This document shows, piece after piece, positions 12,151-25,773 of a stretch of DNA of 64,000 nt (within the stretch, counting starts at the first letter, position 1; each line of letters starts with the position of its first letter). The notes under the pieces were generated by a model, which ran no database searches, had not been told where the DNA came from, and worked only from the letters and a program-made list of their open reading frames with translations. The position numbers and the translations under genes are program-made. Source of the stretch: an uncultured Pelagibacteraceae bacterium (GTDB lineage Bacteria; Pseudomonadota; Alphaproteobacteria; Pelagibacterales; Pelagibacteraceae); assembly GCA_902616725.1 (NCBI GenBank), contig CACMTZ010000003.1, positions 153,210 to 217,209 of the forward strand, written 5' to 3'.

Positions 12151-15024
12151 TTATTCAAAAACTTTCTTTATAATTTCTTGTTGTTGAGAAAAATGTCTTT
12201 TGGCATATCCTGTTGCAGGTGATGCATCTGGACTTCTTCCAATATAAGAAATTATACTATTCTTAGCCTTTATATTATCTAATGTCCATTGGATATAGTC
12301 TCTGACTGAAAACCAAGCACCCATATTTTTTGGTTCTTCTTGACACCAATAAAATTTTGCTTTTTTTGCATATGGTTTGAGCTCATTAGCAAGTGCTTTT
12401 GCAGGAAAAGGGTAAAGTTGTTCAATCCGATATAACACCACGTTGTCTTTTTTTATTTTTTCTCTAGCTTCAAGTAAATCAAAATAAACTTTTCCAGAAC
12501 AAAGAATCACTTTTTCAATATCTTTTGATTTTTTTAGTTTAATAAATCCTTTTACTTTCGGATCAATAGCATGATCCCATAAAACTCTGTGAAATGAATT
12601 TTTTTTACTAAAATCATCCAAATTGGAAACACAATGTTTATGACGTAATAAAGATTTAGGGGTCATGATAATCAATGGTTTTCTAAAATCTCTATGCATT
12701 TGTCTTCTTAAAGCATGAAAATAATTTGCAGGAGTTGTGCAATTCATGACTTGCATATTGTCATTTGAACATAATTGTAAAAACCTTTCTAACCTTGCTG
12801 ATGAATGCTCGGGTCCTTGTCCCTCATATCCATGTGGTAACAACATTACTAGACCAGAAGCTCTTGACCACTTTCGTTCACCAGAAGCTATGAATTGATC
12901 GATAACTACTTGCGCACCATTAGCGAAATCTCCAAATTGAGCCTCCCAGATAGTAAGAGTATTAGGTTCGACTAAACTATATCCATATTCAAACCCTAAA
13001 ACAGCTAATTCTGATAAAAAACTATCTACTATTTCAAAATTTTTTTGTTTATTAGAAATATTATTTAGAGGGATATATCTCGAATTATCTATTTGATTTC
13101 TTAAAACAGAATGTCTTTGACTAAATGTTCCTCTTCCTGAATCTTGACCTACAAGTCTTACTGGATAACCCTCCTCCAACAGTGAACCAAAAGCTAAGGA
13201 CTCCGCAGTAGACCAATCTATGCCTTTACCATTAGAAACTGAAAGTTTTCGATTATCTAAAATTTTCATAATTGTTTTGTGAATATTTATTTCAGACGGT
13301 ATTGTATTTATTTTATCAGAGATATTTCTTAATTTTTTGGTATCAGAGCCTGTAACTCCTCTTTTGTCTTTTCCACGCTCTGGTCTATATCTCGACCATG
13401 TTCCTTCAAACCACTCTATTTTTGGTTTATAATTTTTTGCATTTTTAAATTGGTCATCTAATAGATCTTTAAATTTTTTAATGGAATTATTTAAATAATC
13501 ATTTGTAATTGATCCTTCGCTTACCAGTTTTTCACCATAAACTTTGATAGTTGAGGGATGAGATCTTATCTTTTTATACATTAAAGGCTGAGTGAATGAA
13601 GGCTCGTCTCCCTCATTATGTCCAAATCTTCTATAACAAATCAAATCAATGACAACGTCTCTATTAAATTTTAATCTAAAGTCTGTTGCAATTCTTGCTG
13701 CATAAACAACCGCCTCTGGATCATCACCATTAACATGAATAATCGGTGCCTCAACCATTTTTGCTATATCAGAAGGATATGGCGAAGATCTTGCAAATCT
13801 TGGGCTTGTTGTAAAACCTATTTGGTTGTTTACGATAATATGAATTGTGCCACCTGTATTATGTCCTGGAAGACCAGACATTGCAAAACATTCGGCTACC
13901 ACTCCTTGTCCAGCGAAGGCTGCATCTCCATGAATAAGAATCGGAATTACTTTTTTTCTCTCTTTATCTTTGTGAAAAAATTGTTTTGCTCTAGTTTGAC
14001 CTAAAACGACTGGATTGACTGCTTCTAAATGTGAAGGATTATCGGTCAAACTCACATGAACTGAATTTCCATCAAACTCTCTATTAGATGAAGCACCTAA
14101 ATGATATTTAACATCTCCAGTATCATCTTTAGACTTTGAACTTATTTCTCCTGCAAACTCATTAAATATTCTTTTGTAAGATTTTTGAAGAACATTAGCT
14201 AATACATTTAGTCGACCTCTATGAGACATCCCGATTTTAACTTCTTTAACATTTGACTGACCACCAATTTTAATTATTTGTTCAAGTGCAGGAATTAAGC
14301 TTTCACCACCATCAAGACCAAATCTTTTAGTCCCAACATATTTTGTATGAAGAAATTTTTCAAAACCCTCAGCTTGAATCAGTTTGTTAAGAATTGCCTC
14401 TTTACCATTTTGTGTAAAATTAAAATCATCTGCCTTTTCAACACGATCTCTAAACCACTTTCTCTCAGTAGGATTTGAAATATGCATATATTCATAACCT
14501 AAAGAACCACAATACTTTTCTTTTAAGAATTTTAATATTTCATTTATATTTGAGTATTGCTTATTAGTGACATTGTCTAAGAAAATTTTCTTTTGATAAT
14601 CTTCTTTTTTAAATCCATAAGACTCTGGATGAAGTTCCTCTAAATAATCTGATTTTAACAATCCTAATGGATCAAGCTTTGCAATTAGATGACCTCTTTG
14701 TCTATATGATCTGATCATCGCAACGGCTTTAATTGAATTTGTGTTTGATTTAATTATATCATCATTATTTTGTTCCGTGATTTGATTTTCAAAATTTTCC
14801 TTTTTATTTATTGAAACTTTCTTAGAAGGACTCCACGAAGGACCGTTGATTTCATTTACAATTATATCGTCTTCATCTCCAACTTCTTTAAAATATTTTC
14901 TCCAGCTATCAGGTAATTCAGGATCATTATTTACAAATTTTAAGTACATTTCTTCAATGAAAGCGCTGTTTGATTTATTGAGAAAGGCTGTTTTTTTAAA
15001 TTCTAAATTTTTAGAGGAAGACAT
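12151..15024 (-). CDS. sucA: 2-oxoglutarate dehydrogenase E1 component
   Basis: This 957-residue thiamine-diphosphate enzyme decarboxylates 2-oxoglutarate and succinylates E2. It has the N-terminal FVNNDPELPDSWRKYF segment, the GMSHRGRLNVLANVLQKSY block, the TPP-binding HGDAAFAGQGVVAE and the late transketolase-like GQDSGRGTFSQRH. Length fits E1 homodimers. It lies between sucD (35 bases upstream) and sucB and represents the carbon-oxidising step of the TCA block. Confidence 0.97.
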   Translation of the reverse strand: MSSSKNLEFKKTAFLNKSNSAFIEEMYLKFVNNDPELPDSWRKYFKEVGDEDDIIVNEINGPSWSPSKKVSINKKENFENQITEQNNDDIIKSNTNSIKAVAMIRSYRQRGHLIAKLDPLGLLKSDYLEELHPESYGFKKEDYQKKIFLDNVTNKQYSNINEILKFLKEKYCGSLGYEYMHISNPTERKWFRDRVEKADDFNFTQNGKEAILNKLIQAEGFEKFLHTKYVGTKRFGLDGGESLIPALEQIIKIGGQSNVKEVKIGMSHRGRLNVLANVLQKSYKRIFNEFAGEISSKSKDDTGDVKYHLGASSNREFDGNSVHVSLTDNPSHLEAVNPVVLGQTRAKQFFHKDKERKKVIPILIHGDAAFAGQGVVAECFAMSGLPGHNTGGTIHIIVNNQIGFTTSPRFARSSPYPSDIAKMVEAPIIHVNGDDPEAVVYAARIATDFRLKFNRDVVIDLICYRRFGHNEGDEPSFTQPLMYKKIRSHPSTIKVYGEKLVSEGSITNDYLNNSIKKFKDLLDDQFKNAKNYKPKIEWFEGTWSRYRPERGKDKRGVTGSDTKKLRNISDKINTIPSEINIHKTIMKILDNRKLSVSNGKGIDWSTAESLAFGSLLEEGYPVRLVGQDSGRGTFSQRHSVLRNQIDNSRYIPLNNISNKQKNFEIVDSFLSELAVLGFEYGYSLVEPNTLTIWEAQFGDFANGAQVVIDQFIASGERKWSRASGLVMLLPHGYEGQGPEHSSARLERFLQLCSNDNMQVMNCTTPANYFHALRRQMHRDFRKPLIIMTPKSLLRHKHCVSNLDDFSKKNSFHRVLWDHAIDPKVKGFIKLKKSKDIEKVILCSGKVYFDLLEAREKIKKDNVVLYRIEQLYPFPAKALANELKPYAKKAKFYWCQEEPKNMGAWFSVRDYIQWTLDNIKAKNSIISYIGRSPDASPATGYAKRHFSQQQEIIKKVFE

Positions 15025-15059
15025 TATGTTTAATCAATATAAACTGACTAAGAAATTTT

Positions 15060-15934
15060 TCAATCAGACAATTTATCGAACAATGTTTTTCCAATTTTGG
15101 AGGGAGAATTTGCCATTGTTATTCCACAATCTTCCATCTTTTTAATCTTATCTTTAGCACCACCTTTGCCCCCAGAAATGATTGCACCAGCATGGCCCAT
15201 TCTACGACCTGGTGGTGCTGTTATACCCGCTATAAAGCCAACAATTGGTTTTTTTATTTTGTGATTTTGAATAAATTCTGCTGCTTCCTCTTCGGCTGTT
15301 CCTCCGATTTCTCCTATCATTAAAATAGACTCTGTTTCGTCATCATTTAAAAATAAATCTAAACAATCAATAAAATTTGTACCATTTATTGGATCTCCAC
15401 CAATACCTATACAAGTAGATTGACCTAATCCATTTTCTGTGGTTTGAGCAACTGCCTCATAGGTTAAAGTCCCAGATCTAGAGACAATACCAACTGAACC
15501 TTTTTTGTGGATATTGCCTGGCATAATACCAATTTTACATTCATCAGGAGTTATTATTCCTGGACAATTAGGTCCAATTAATCTGGAATTTGATTTTAGT
15601 AATTTCTGTTTAACTCTCAACATATCTTGAATTGGGATTCCTTCAGTAATGCAAACAATTAACTCGATTGATGCCTCAATTGCCTCAATGATTGCTGTAG
15701 CAGCAAACTTGGCTGGCACATATATCATCGTGGCGTTGGCGCCCTCAGAGTTTTTAGCCTCTTTAACTGTATTAAAAACTGGTAATCCTAAATGTTTTTG
15801 TCCTCCTTTTTTAGGAGTAACTCCACCTACTAATTTTGTTCCATATTTAATTGCTTGCTCAGAGTGAAATGTTCCATGCGAACCAGTAAAACCCTGACAA
15901 ATTAACCTAGTTTCTTTATTTACAAGAACTGACA

Positions 15935-15935
<1 letters not shown>
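15060..15935 (-). CDS. sucD: Succinyl-CoA synthetase alpha subunit
   Basis: This 291-residue alpha subunit carries the CoA-binding Rossmann domain ([15 protein letters not shown]) and the phosphorylated active-site histidine, His248, in the GHAGAI motif. Together with SucC it converts succinyl-CoA to succinate with formation of ATP or GTP. Its ATG shares one base with the sucC stop, indicating coupled translation. Confidence 0.97.
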
Positions 15936-19568
<3,633 letters not shown>

Positions 19569-19610
19569 GAATAGGACCTTTTAGATTAAAAATTGTTATT
19601 AGTCTATTGT

Positions 19611-20390
19611 TTAAATATTAGCTGTTGCTAACATTTTTTTTATTTCAGCAATTGCTTTTGCAGGATTTAAACCTTTTGGACAAGCACTAGTACAGTTTAA
19701 AATTGTGTGACACCTATAAAGCTTAAGTTCATCTGCCACCTTTTTTAATCTTGAATTTCTCTCTTCATCTCTACTATCTATGATCCATCGATAGGCTTGT
19801 AAAAGTACTGCTGGTCCTAGATATTTGTCACCATTCCACCAATAACTCGGGCAAGAAGTTGAACAACACGCACACATTATACATTCATATGCGCCATCTA
19901 GTTTAGCTCTATCTTCTTTAGATTGAAAAATTTCTTTAGTTTCTGACTTTGAATTTGATTTTAACCATGGCTCAATTGATTGATACTGTTTATATAAACC
20001 ATCCAAGTCGCCTATTAGATCTTTTTTGACCTTAAGGTGTGGTAATGGATAAATATTGATATCACCATCTATTTCTTTGTGAGGAGTTGTACAGGCAAGG
20101 CCATTTTTTCCATCCATATTCATCGCACACGAACCACAAACTCCATGAGCACAAGATCTTCTATAAGCCAAAGTCGGATCTATTTCATTTTTAATTTTAT
20201 TTAAAATATCTAAGACTTTTGAGGGACAATTATCCATATCAACCTCATAGGTATCAATTCTAGGATTTTCTTCTGTAGACGGGTCCCATCTATAAACATT
20301 TACTTTTCTAAGATTTTTTGAACCAGTTTTATCCTTAAAATATTTACCTTTTTTTACTTTTGAATTGTCAGGTAAACCTATTTGAGCCAT
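19611..20390 (-). CDS. sdhB: Succinate dehydrogenase iron-sulfur subunit
   Basis: This 259-residue subunit carries the three Fe-S centres between SdhA and the membrane quinone site. The 2Fe-2S cysteines are in [14 protein letters not shown] with a later LAC, and the 4Fe-4S and 3Fe-4S ligands are in [16 protein letters not shown] and [14 protein letters not shown]. The ATG at 20390 overlaps the sdhA stop as TGATG. A TTG one codon upstream is possible but less likely. Confidence 0.97.
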   Translation of the reverse strand: MAQIGLPDNSKVKKGKYFKDKTGSKNLRKVNVYRWDPSTEENPRIDTYEVDMDNCPSKVLDILNKIKNEIDPTLAYRRSCAHGVCGSCAMNMDGKNGLACTTPHKEIDGDINIYPLPHLKVKKDLIGDLDGLYKQYQSIEPWLKSNSKSETKEIFQSKEDRAKLDGAYECIMCACCSTSCPSYWWNGDKYLGPAVLLQAYRWIIDSRDEERNSRLKKVADELKLYRCHTILNCTSACPKGLNPAKAIAEIKKMLATANI

Positions 20391-22165
20391 CAATAAACTC
20401 TTTCCTGAGGTGGAAAATATTGCACTTCATTAGTCAATGTTGATTTGTGAACTTCTCTATAACTAATTTTTGTATCTTTTCCGTCACACCAGGCAAGAGT
20501 ATGTTGCATAAATTTATTATCATCTCTTTTTGGAAAGTCTTCTCTCGCATGTGCTCCTCGACTTTCCTTTCTGTTATAGGCTGAATCAACTGTTACTACA
20601 GCTTGTCTTATTAAATTATCAAATTCTAAAGTTTCAACTAAATCAGTATTAAAAATTAAAGATTTATCTTTAACTGATAAAGAGTCTAGCCCATCATAAG
20701 TTTTTCTTATTTCATTAACACCTTCTTTAAGAGTTTTTTCAGTTCTAAAAACAGCACACTTGGACTGCATAGTTTTCTGCATTGATAACCTTAGTTCAGC
20801 TGTTCCAATGTCACCCTGTGAATTTCTTATTTTATCAAAACGATCTAAGCATTTTTGGGTTTCTGTTTCACTGATTTCCTCGTGTGGAGTTCCTGGTTTG
20901 ATTAGCTCTGCTGCACGTTTAGCAGCTGCTCTACCAAAAACAACTAAATCAATTAATGAGTTTGAACCAAGTCTGTTTGCGCCATGAACCGAAACACACG
21001 CTGCTTCACCTATTGCCATTAAACCTGGAACAGTTTTTTCTGAACCATTTACAGTTAATACTTCTGCTTTATAATTTGTTGGAATTCCACCCATATTATA
21101 ATGAACTGTTGGAACAACCGGAATTGGTTCTTTGGTGACATCTACATTCGCAAATAATCTTGCAGCATCAGTTATACCAGGTAATCTACTTTCGATAATA
21201 TCCTTATCTAAGTGACTTAAATTAAGATGAACATGATCTTGATCTTTTCCGACTCCTCTTCCTTCATTAATCTCAATTGACATCGATCTACTCACAACAT
21301 CTCTTGATGCTAAATCTTTCGCTTTAGGGGCATATCTTTCCATAAATCTTTCACCCTTAGAATTTGTAAGATATCCTCCTTCACCTCTTGCGCCCTCTGT
21401 GATCAATGTGCCATGACCATAAATTCCTGTTGGATGAAATTGAACAAATTCCATATCTTGCAATGGTAAACCTGCTCTTAATACCATCGCATTACCATCA
21501 CCCGTACAAGTATGGGCTGATGTTGCAGAATAATATACTTTTCCATAACCACCTGTTGCAATTATAACAGTGTGAGCTCTAAATCTATGAATAGTTCCAT
21601 CATTTAAATTCCAAGCAATAAGACCTTTGCACGCTCCATCTTTCATTAATAAATCTAATGCAAAATACTCAATAAAAAATTCTGTATTATGTTTTAAAGC
21701 TTGTCCATACAAAGTATGTAAAATTGCATGACCTGTTCTATCAGCAGCTGCACAAGTTCTTTGTACAATTCCATTGCCGTAATTTTTGGTCATACCACCA
21801 AATGGTCTTTGATAAATTTTTCCATCTTCAGTTCTGCTAAATGGAACACCATATTTTTCTAGCTCTATTACAGCCTTTGGTGCCTCCTTACAGAGATATT
21901 CAATACTATCCTGATCACCTAACCAATCAGCTCCTTTAACTGTGTCGTACATATGCCAACGCCAATCATCCTCACCCATATTTCCTAAAGCAGCGGAAAT
22001 ACCACCTTGCGCTGCAGAGGTGTGACTTCTAGTTGGAAAGACTTTTGAAATACAAGCTGTTTTTAAACCAGCCTCACTTAAACCAACCGCGGCCCTTAGA
22101 CCAGAACCACCTGCTCCCAAGACTACCACATCGTATTCATGATCGATTATTTTGTAAGAATTCAT
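20390..22165 (-). CDS. sdhA: Succinate dehydrogenase flavoprotein subunit
   Basis: This 591-residue flavoprotein oxidises succinate to fumarate. The FAD-binding [17 protein letters not shown] is near residues 13-29, the covalent flavin histidine is His48 in [11 protein letters not shown], and the active-site region [21 protein letters not shown] is intact. It overlaps sdhD by the ATGA junction upstream and sdhB downstream. Confidence 0.98.
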   Translation of the reverse strand: MNSYKIIDHEYDVVVLGAGGSGLRAAVGLSEAGLKTACISKVFPTRSHTSAAQGGISAALGNMGEDDWRWHMYDTVKGADWLGDQDSIEYLCKEAPKAVIELEKYGVPFSRTEDGKIYQRPFGGMTKNYGNGIVQRTCAAADRTGHAILHTLYGQALKHNTEFFIEYFALDLLMKDGACKGLIAWNLNDGTIHRFRAHTVIIATGGYGKVYYSATSAHTCTGDGNAMVLRAGLPLQDMEFVQFHPTGIYGHGTLITEGARGEGGYLTNSKGERFMERYAPKAKDLASRDVVSRSMSIEINEGRGVGKDQDHVHLNLSHLDKDIIESRLPGITDAARLFANVDVTKEPIPVVPTVHYNMGGIPTNYKAEVLTVNGSEKTVPGLMAIGEAACVSVHGANRLGSNSLIDLVVFGRAAAKRAAELIKPGTPHEEISETETQKCLDRFDKIRNSQGDIGTAELRLSMQKTMQSKCAVFRTEKTLKEGVNEIRKTYDGLDSLSVKDKSLIFNTDLVETLEFDNLIRQAVVTVDSAYNRKESRGAHAREDFPKRDDNKFMQHTLAWCDGKDTKISYREVHKSTLTNEVQYFPPQERVY

Positions 22166-22485
22166 AAGTTAATTAATAATATAATTGTAATTGATGGAAT
22201 TACCACAGCTGATACGTACAAAAAACCATTTGCGACATTTTTGATTTTATAATCTTTTATATAATCCTCAAAAACCTCACTAATACTTAATGCTGAAAAG
22301 AAATATGCAGTAATAATAAATAAACTAAATAAAAACTTAGATAATGGATTCGTAAAAAATTCCAATACTTCTGAATAACTCTGATCATAAATACTAATAA
22401 AACTTAGAATAAACCAGGCCATTAATGGAACTAATATTGCTCCGCTTATTTTTAAGAAAATCCATTTTTTTGTTGCAGCAATCAT
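22162..22485 (-). CDS. sdhD: Succinate dehydrogenase membrane anchor subunit D
   Basis: This is a 107-residue protein with three predicted membrane helices. The family's [14 protein letters not shown] segment near the N-terminus is clear, and SdhD is otherwise poorly conserved. I start at the ATG at 22485, one base after the sdhC stop. A TTG 21 bases upstream would add seven residues within sdhC. It anchors SdhAB with SdhC and helps to bind haem and quinone. Confidence 0.88.
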   Translation of the reverse strand: MIAATKKWIFLKISGAILVPLMAWFILSFISIYDQSYSEVLEFFTNPLSKFLFSLFIITAYFFSALSISEVFEDYIKDYKIKNVANGFLYVSAVVIPSITIILLINL

Positions 22486-22486
22486 T

Positions 22487-22870
22487 TTAAAATAAATTTT
22501 TTCCAATCAAATATAAAATTATAGTTAAAAAGATTGACCCTATAATTACTAAAAGACCAGTTATTTTAGTTGTCTTAAGTTCAAATCCATAACCTAAATC
22601 CATTATCAAATGTCTTATCTCACTTAAAATTTGAAAACAAAAAGACCAGGTCAAACCTAAAGTAATAAATTTTCCAATTTGAGAATTTAATAGTAAATTA
22701 ACAGCCTCATAACTATTTTCACCTAATAATAATAAAGATGCCCACAAACAAATTAACGTTATTCCAATTATATTTATTATACCCGTAATTCTGTGTGAAA
22801 TGGATACTAAAGACGAAATATGCCATTTATAAACTTGTATGTGAGGAGATAATGGTTTTTTATTTTCCAT
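22487..22870 (-). CDS. sdhC: Succinate dehydrogenase cytochrome b556 subunit C
   Basis: This 127-residue membrane protein begins with MENKKPLSPHIQVYKW and has SLVSISHRITG, the serine/arginine quinone-site segment, then IRHLIMDLGYG with the haem-ligand histidine region. Three membrane helices are evident. The ATG at 22870 overlaps the end of asd by 11 bases; a longer frame from 22900 lacks family support. It is the first sdh gene in a run transcribed through asd. Confidence 0.93.
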   Translation of the reverse strand: MENKKPLSPHIQVYKWHISSLVSISHRITGIINIIGITLICLWASLLLLGENSYEAVNLLLNSQIGKFITLGLTWSFCFQILSEIRHLIMDLGYGFELKTTKITGLLVIIGSIFLTIILYLIGKNLF

Positions 22871-23867
22871 GGTAATTGTTCTTAATAACTGTTTCTGCAA
22901 TTTCTACTGCATTCAAAGCCGCGCCTCTCAAAAGATTATCTGAAACGATCCATAAATTTAACCCATTTTTAATTGTTTTATCTTCTCTTATCCTTGAAAT
23001 AAAAGTTTCATCCATTCCCTCTGCTTCAATTGGAGTTGAATAACCGCCATCATTTCTTTCATCAATAACTTTACAACCTTCAAAATTATTCAAAGCATCT
23101 CTTACCTTCTCCAGAGAAAAAGGTTTTTCAAATTGTAAGTTGACTGACTCAGAATGAGAAACAGAGATTGGTAATCTCACACATGTTGCTGTTAAATCAA
23201 TTTTGGTATCTAAAATTTTTTTAGTTTCGTTCATCATTTTTAACTCTTCCTTAGTATAACCATCATCTGCAAATTGATCGATATGAGGGATGGCATTAAA
23301 AGCTATTTGTTTTGTAAAATTTTTAGATGATACTTTTTTACCATCTAAAACTAGTTTAGTTTGCTCAATAAGTTCATCCATGGGAGCTTTTCCACCTCCA
23401 GAAACTGATTGATAAGTAGACACGACAATTCTTTTGATAATAAATAGATCGTGTAAAGGTTTAAGAGCAATCACTAATTGAGCTGTTGAACAATTCGGAT
23501 TTGCAATAATATTTTTTTTAATTTTTTTTAGATCATCTGAGTTTACTTGCGGAACTATCAAAGGTACTTCTGGATCCATTCTAAAAAAACTAGAGTTATC
23601 AATTACCAAGCAATTTTTGGCTGCTCTTTCAGCAAATTTTTCAGAAATTTTTCCACCAGCTGCAAAAAAAGCAATATTAACTTTTGAGAAATCAAAATTT
23701 TCTAAATCAAGGACATCCATTTCCTTACCTTTAAAACCAATTTTTTTTCCAACACTTTTTGAGGACGCAACTAAATATAAATTATCTATAGAAAATTCTT
23801 TTCTCTCCAAAATTTCCAATGTTTTCCTACCAACATTTCCTGTTGCTCCTACAATTGCAATATTCAT
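22860..23867 (-). CDS. asd: Aspartate-semialdehyde dehydrogenase
   Basis: This 335-residue NADPH enzyme reduces aspartyl phosphate to aspartate semialdehyde, the branch point to lysine/diaminopimelate, threonine and methionine. It has the GATGNVG nucleotide site at residues 7-13, the nucleophile Cys126 in NPNCSTAQ, and the substrate-binding CVRLPISVSHSE segment. It lies 15 bases downstream of dmdA and overlaps sdhC. The placement between DMSP and TCA genes is notable because homoserine for methionine synthesis starts here. Confidence 0.96.
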   Translation of the reverse strand: MNIAIVGATGNVGRKTLEILERKEFSIDNLYLVASSKSVGKKIGFKGKEMDVLDLENFDFSKVNIAFFAAGGKISEKFAERAAKNCLVIDNSSFFRMDPEVPLIVPQVNSDDLKKIKKNIIANPNCSTAQLVIALKPLHDLFIIKRIVVSTYQSVSGGGKAPMDELIEQTKLVLDGKKVSSKNFTKQIAFNAIPHIDQFADDGYTKEELKMMNETKKILDTKIDLTATCVRLPISVSHSESVNLQFEKPFSLEKVRDALNNFEGCKVIDERNDGGYSTPIEAEGMDETFISRIREDKTIKNGLNLWIVSDNLLRGAALNAVEIAETVIKNNYHGK

Positions 23868-23882
23868 GATCTAAGTTTTATA

Positions 23883-24992
23883 CTAGATGAAAGGTAAATC
23901 GCAAACTTTAAGAGCTAAAGAATTTCCATCAATTTCTATTGTTCCGGACGAAGATGCTTTGCAATATGGTTCTTTTATCATTGCAATACCAATAACTTTT
24001 TTAAAATGTGGCGAGTAACAAGCGGATCTAAGTTCTCCAATTATATTCTCTTCATTATTCTTGATGACTAAAGAGCTAGTTAAAAGAATCTTGGTTAAAT
24101 CTATCTTCACACCCATTAGCTTTCTATCAATTCCTTTTTCTTTGATTTTTTTAAGTTTATCTTTACCTAAAAAGTTTATATCGGCCTCTAAATCGATATA
24201 TTTATCAAAACCACATTGAAATGGATTATCATTGTTATCAAAATCATTCCCGTAGGAAAGTAAACCACTCTCAATCCTTTCGATTAAATTTGGACATCCA
24301 GGTCTAACATTGAATTCTTTACCGATTTCAAAAAGATGGTCGTATAACTTCAAACCTGAGTCGGTGTTTTCAACATAAATTTCAAAACCACCTTGTTTTG
24401 ACCAACCAGATCTAGCTATTAAATGTTTTGCCCCATTAAAAGTGAAATAATCAAATCCAAAAAATTTTAACTCTTTTATTTTTTCACCAAAAACTTTTTC
24501 CATTAAATCAAAAGATTTAGGACCTTGAACTGCTAAGATATCTACGATTGGTTCAAAAATTTTAACATCAAATTTATTTCCTGAAGCAAGACCTTTTGCA
24601 AAAAAAATTACATCAGAGTCAGCAATTGAAATCCACCATCTATCTTCAGCTAATTTTAAAATAACAGGATCATTTACCAAATTTCCATTTTCATCGATCA
24701 AAGGGCAATAATAACATCTCCCTACTTTGGATTTCGATAAATCTCTACAAGTCATGAGTTGTACAAGTTTTGCAGCATCTTTGCCTAAAATTTCAACCTG
24801 TCTTTCTGCAGCTACATCCCATATCTGAACATTCTTTTTTAAATGATCGCAAGACTCTTCCAAGGAACCGAAAGCTGCTGGTAAAAGCATATGATTATAA
24901 ACAGTATAAGCGGTAACACCTTGATTCTCTATTCTAGAAGTATAGGGTGTACTTCTAACTCTTCTTGATTTTGCTATCGGATAACTTTTCAT
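23883..24992 (-). CDS. dmdA: Dimethylsulfoniopropionate (DMSP) demethylase
   Basis: This 369-residue GcvT-fold enzyme moves a methyl group from DMSP to tetrahydrofolate, giving methylmercaptopropionate. Segments that I recall from the characterised SAR11 DmdA are nearly unchanged: [55 protein letters not shown] and the C-terminal CDLPFI. It lacks the usual GcvT neighbours and instead follows dmdC, dmdB and a hydrolase, overlapping the last in an ATGA. A diverged paralogue of other function is possible, but context and sequence both favour true DmdA. Confidence 0.94.
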   Translation of the reverse strand: MKSYPIAKSRRVRSTPYTSRIENQGVTAYTVYNHMLLPAAFGSLEESCDHLKKNVQIWDVAAERQVEILGKDAAKLVQLMTCRDLSKSKVGRCYYCPLIDENGNLVNDPVILKLAEDRWWISIADSDVIFFAKGLASGNKFDVKIFEPIVDILAVQGPKSFDLMEKVFGEKIKELKFFGFDYFTFNGAKHLIARSGWSKQGGFEIYVENTDSGLKLYDHLFEIGKEFNVRPGCPNLIERIESGLLSYGNDFDNNDNPFQCGFDKYIDLEADINFLGKDKLKKIKEKGIDRKLMGVKIDLTKILLTSSLVIKNNEENIIGELRSACYSPHFKKVIGIAMIKEPYCKASSSGTIEIDGNSLALKVCDLPFI

Positions 24993-25765
24993 TTAATTAA
25001 AAATTCTAAAATCTTTTCTCTCATTTCAAATGCTTTTTCAATCATTATCATATGGCCACAACCTTTAATTACATGAGTAGATGAGTTTTTTACTAAATTT
25101 GAAAATTTTTTCCCCGCATCTAAATTGATCATTTTATCTAACTCTCCAAAAATAAGTAATGTGGGAAGATCTAAAACTTTTGTTGCCTCTAACCCATTTG
25201 AGTAATTATTACACGCATTTAAATCGACTGCTAAAACTTCACTAATATCTCTCGGAGACTGAATTATTTTTTCTACTGGATTCCCACCAATAAATTTTTT
25301 TGAGCCTTCGTAACCCCATTTCATCATTAATTTTACAGCATCAGAGTCGCCATTTTTTGCAAGTTCTATTAAATCAGGATGAACTGGCATTCTATTTGAG
25401 CCTCCAACAAAAACTAATTTATTTAACCTGCTTTTATATTTGAAAGCATATTCAAGTATTTCTAAACATCCTTGAGAATGACCAACTAAAATCAAATTTT
25501 TTAATTGTAGTTTTTTAAATACACTTTCTAACCAATCAGCAATTTTTTCTATGGTATCTAAGCATGGTCCATCTGAATTTCCATGACCAGGAAGATCGAT
25601 AGATAATACATTAAAATTCTTATTCGAAAAAAATTGTTCAGTTAATGACCAAACTATGTGTGAAAGGCCGCTTCCATGAAGAAATACTATTGTTTGTTTT
25701 TTCTGATCTATGCCTTGACCTGCATCGGATGCATGAATAGTTTTATTTTCTATTTCAAATATCAA
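24989..25765 (-). CDS. Alpha/beta hydrolase of the dmd operon, substrate unknown
   Basis: This 258-residue alpha/beta-hydrolase has the oxyanion segment FLHGSGLSH (about residues 28-36), [12 protein letters not shown], and nucleophile Ser97 in GHSQG. An acid near residue 210 (FGELDKMI) and a histidine near 237 (KGCGHMIM) complete the triad. The start is TTG with AGG seven bases upstream, overlapping the end of dmdB; no in-frame ATG would keep the first strand. It is translated between dmdB and dmdA, so a role on a methylmercaptopropionate-derived thioester or ester is a fair inference, not shown by the sequence. Known DmdD is a crotonase-type hydratase, unrelated to this fold. Confidence 0.85.
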   Translation of the reverse strand: MIFEIENKTIHASDAGQGIDQKKQTIVFLHGSGLSHIVWSLTEQFFSNKNFNVLSIDLPGHGNSDGPCLDTIEKIADWLESVFKKLQLKNLILVGHSQGCLEILEYAFKYKSRLNKLVFVGGSNRMPVHPDLIELAKNGDSDAVKLMMKWGYEGSKKFIGGNPVEKIIQSPRDISEVLAVDLNACNNYSNGLEATKVLDLPTLLIFGELDKMINLDAGKKFSNLVKNSSTHVIKGCGHMIMIEKAFEMREKILEFLIK

Positions 25766-25773
25766 TCAATTAC

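Noticed and set aside
22486..22506. Earlier TTG start for sdhD
   Set aside because: It adds seven residues within sdhC, whereas the ATG at 22485 sits one base after the sdhC stop.
24989..25765. Naming the dmd-operon hydrolase as DmdD
   Set aside because: DmdD is a crotonase-fold hydratase; this protein is an alpha/beta hydrolase with a Ser-Asp-His triad.
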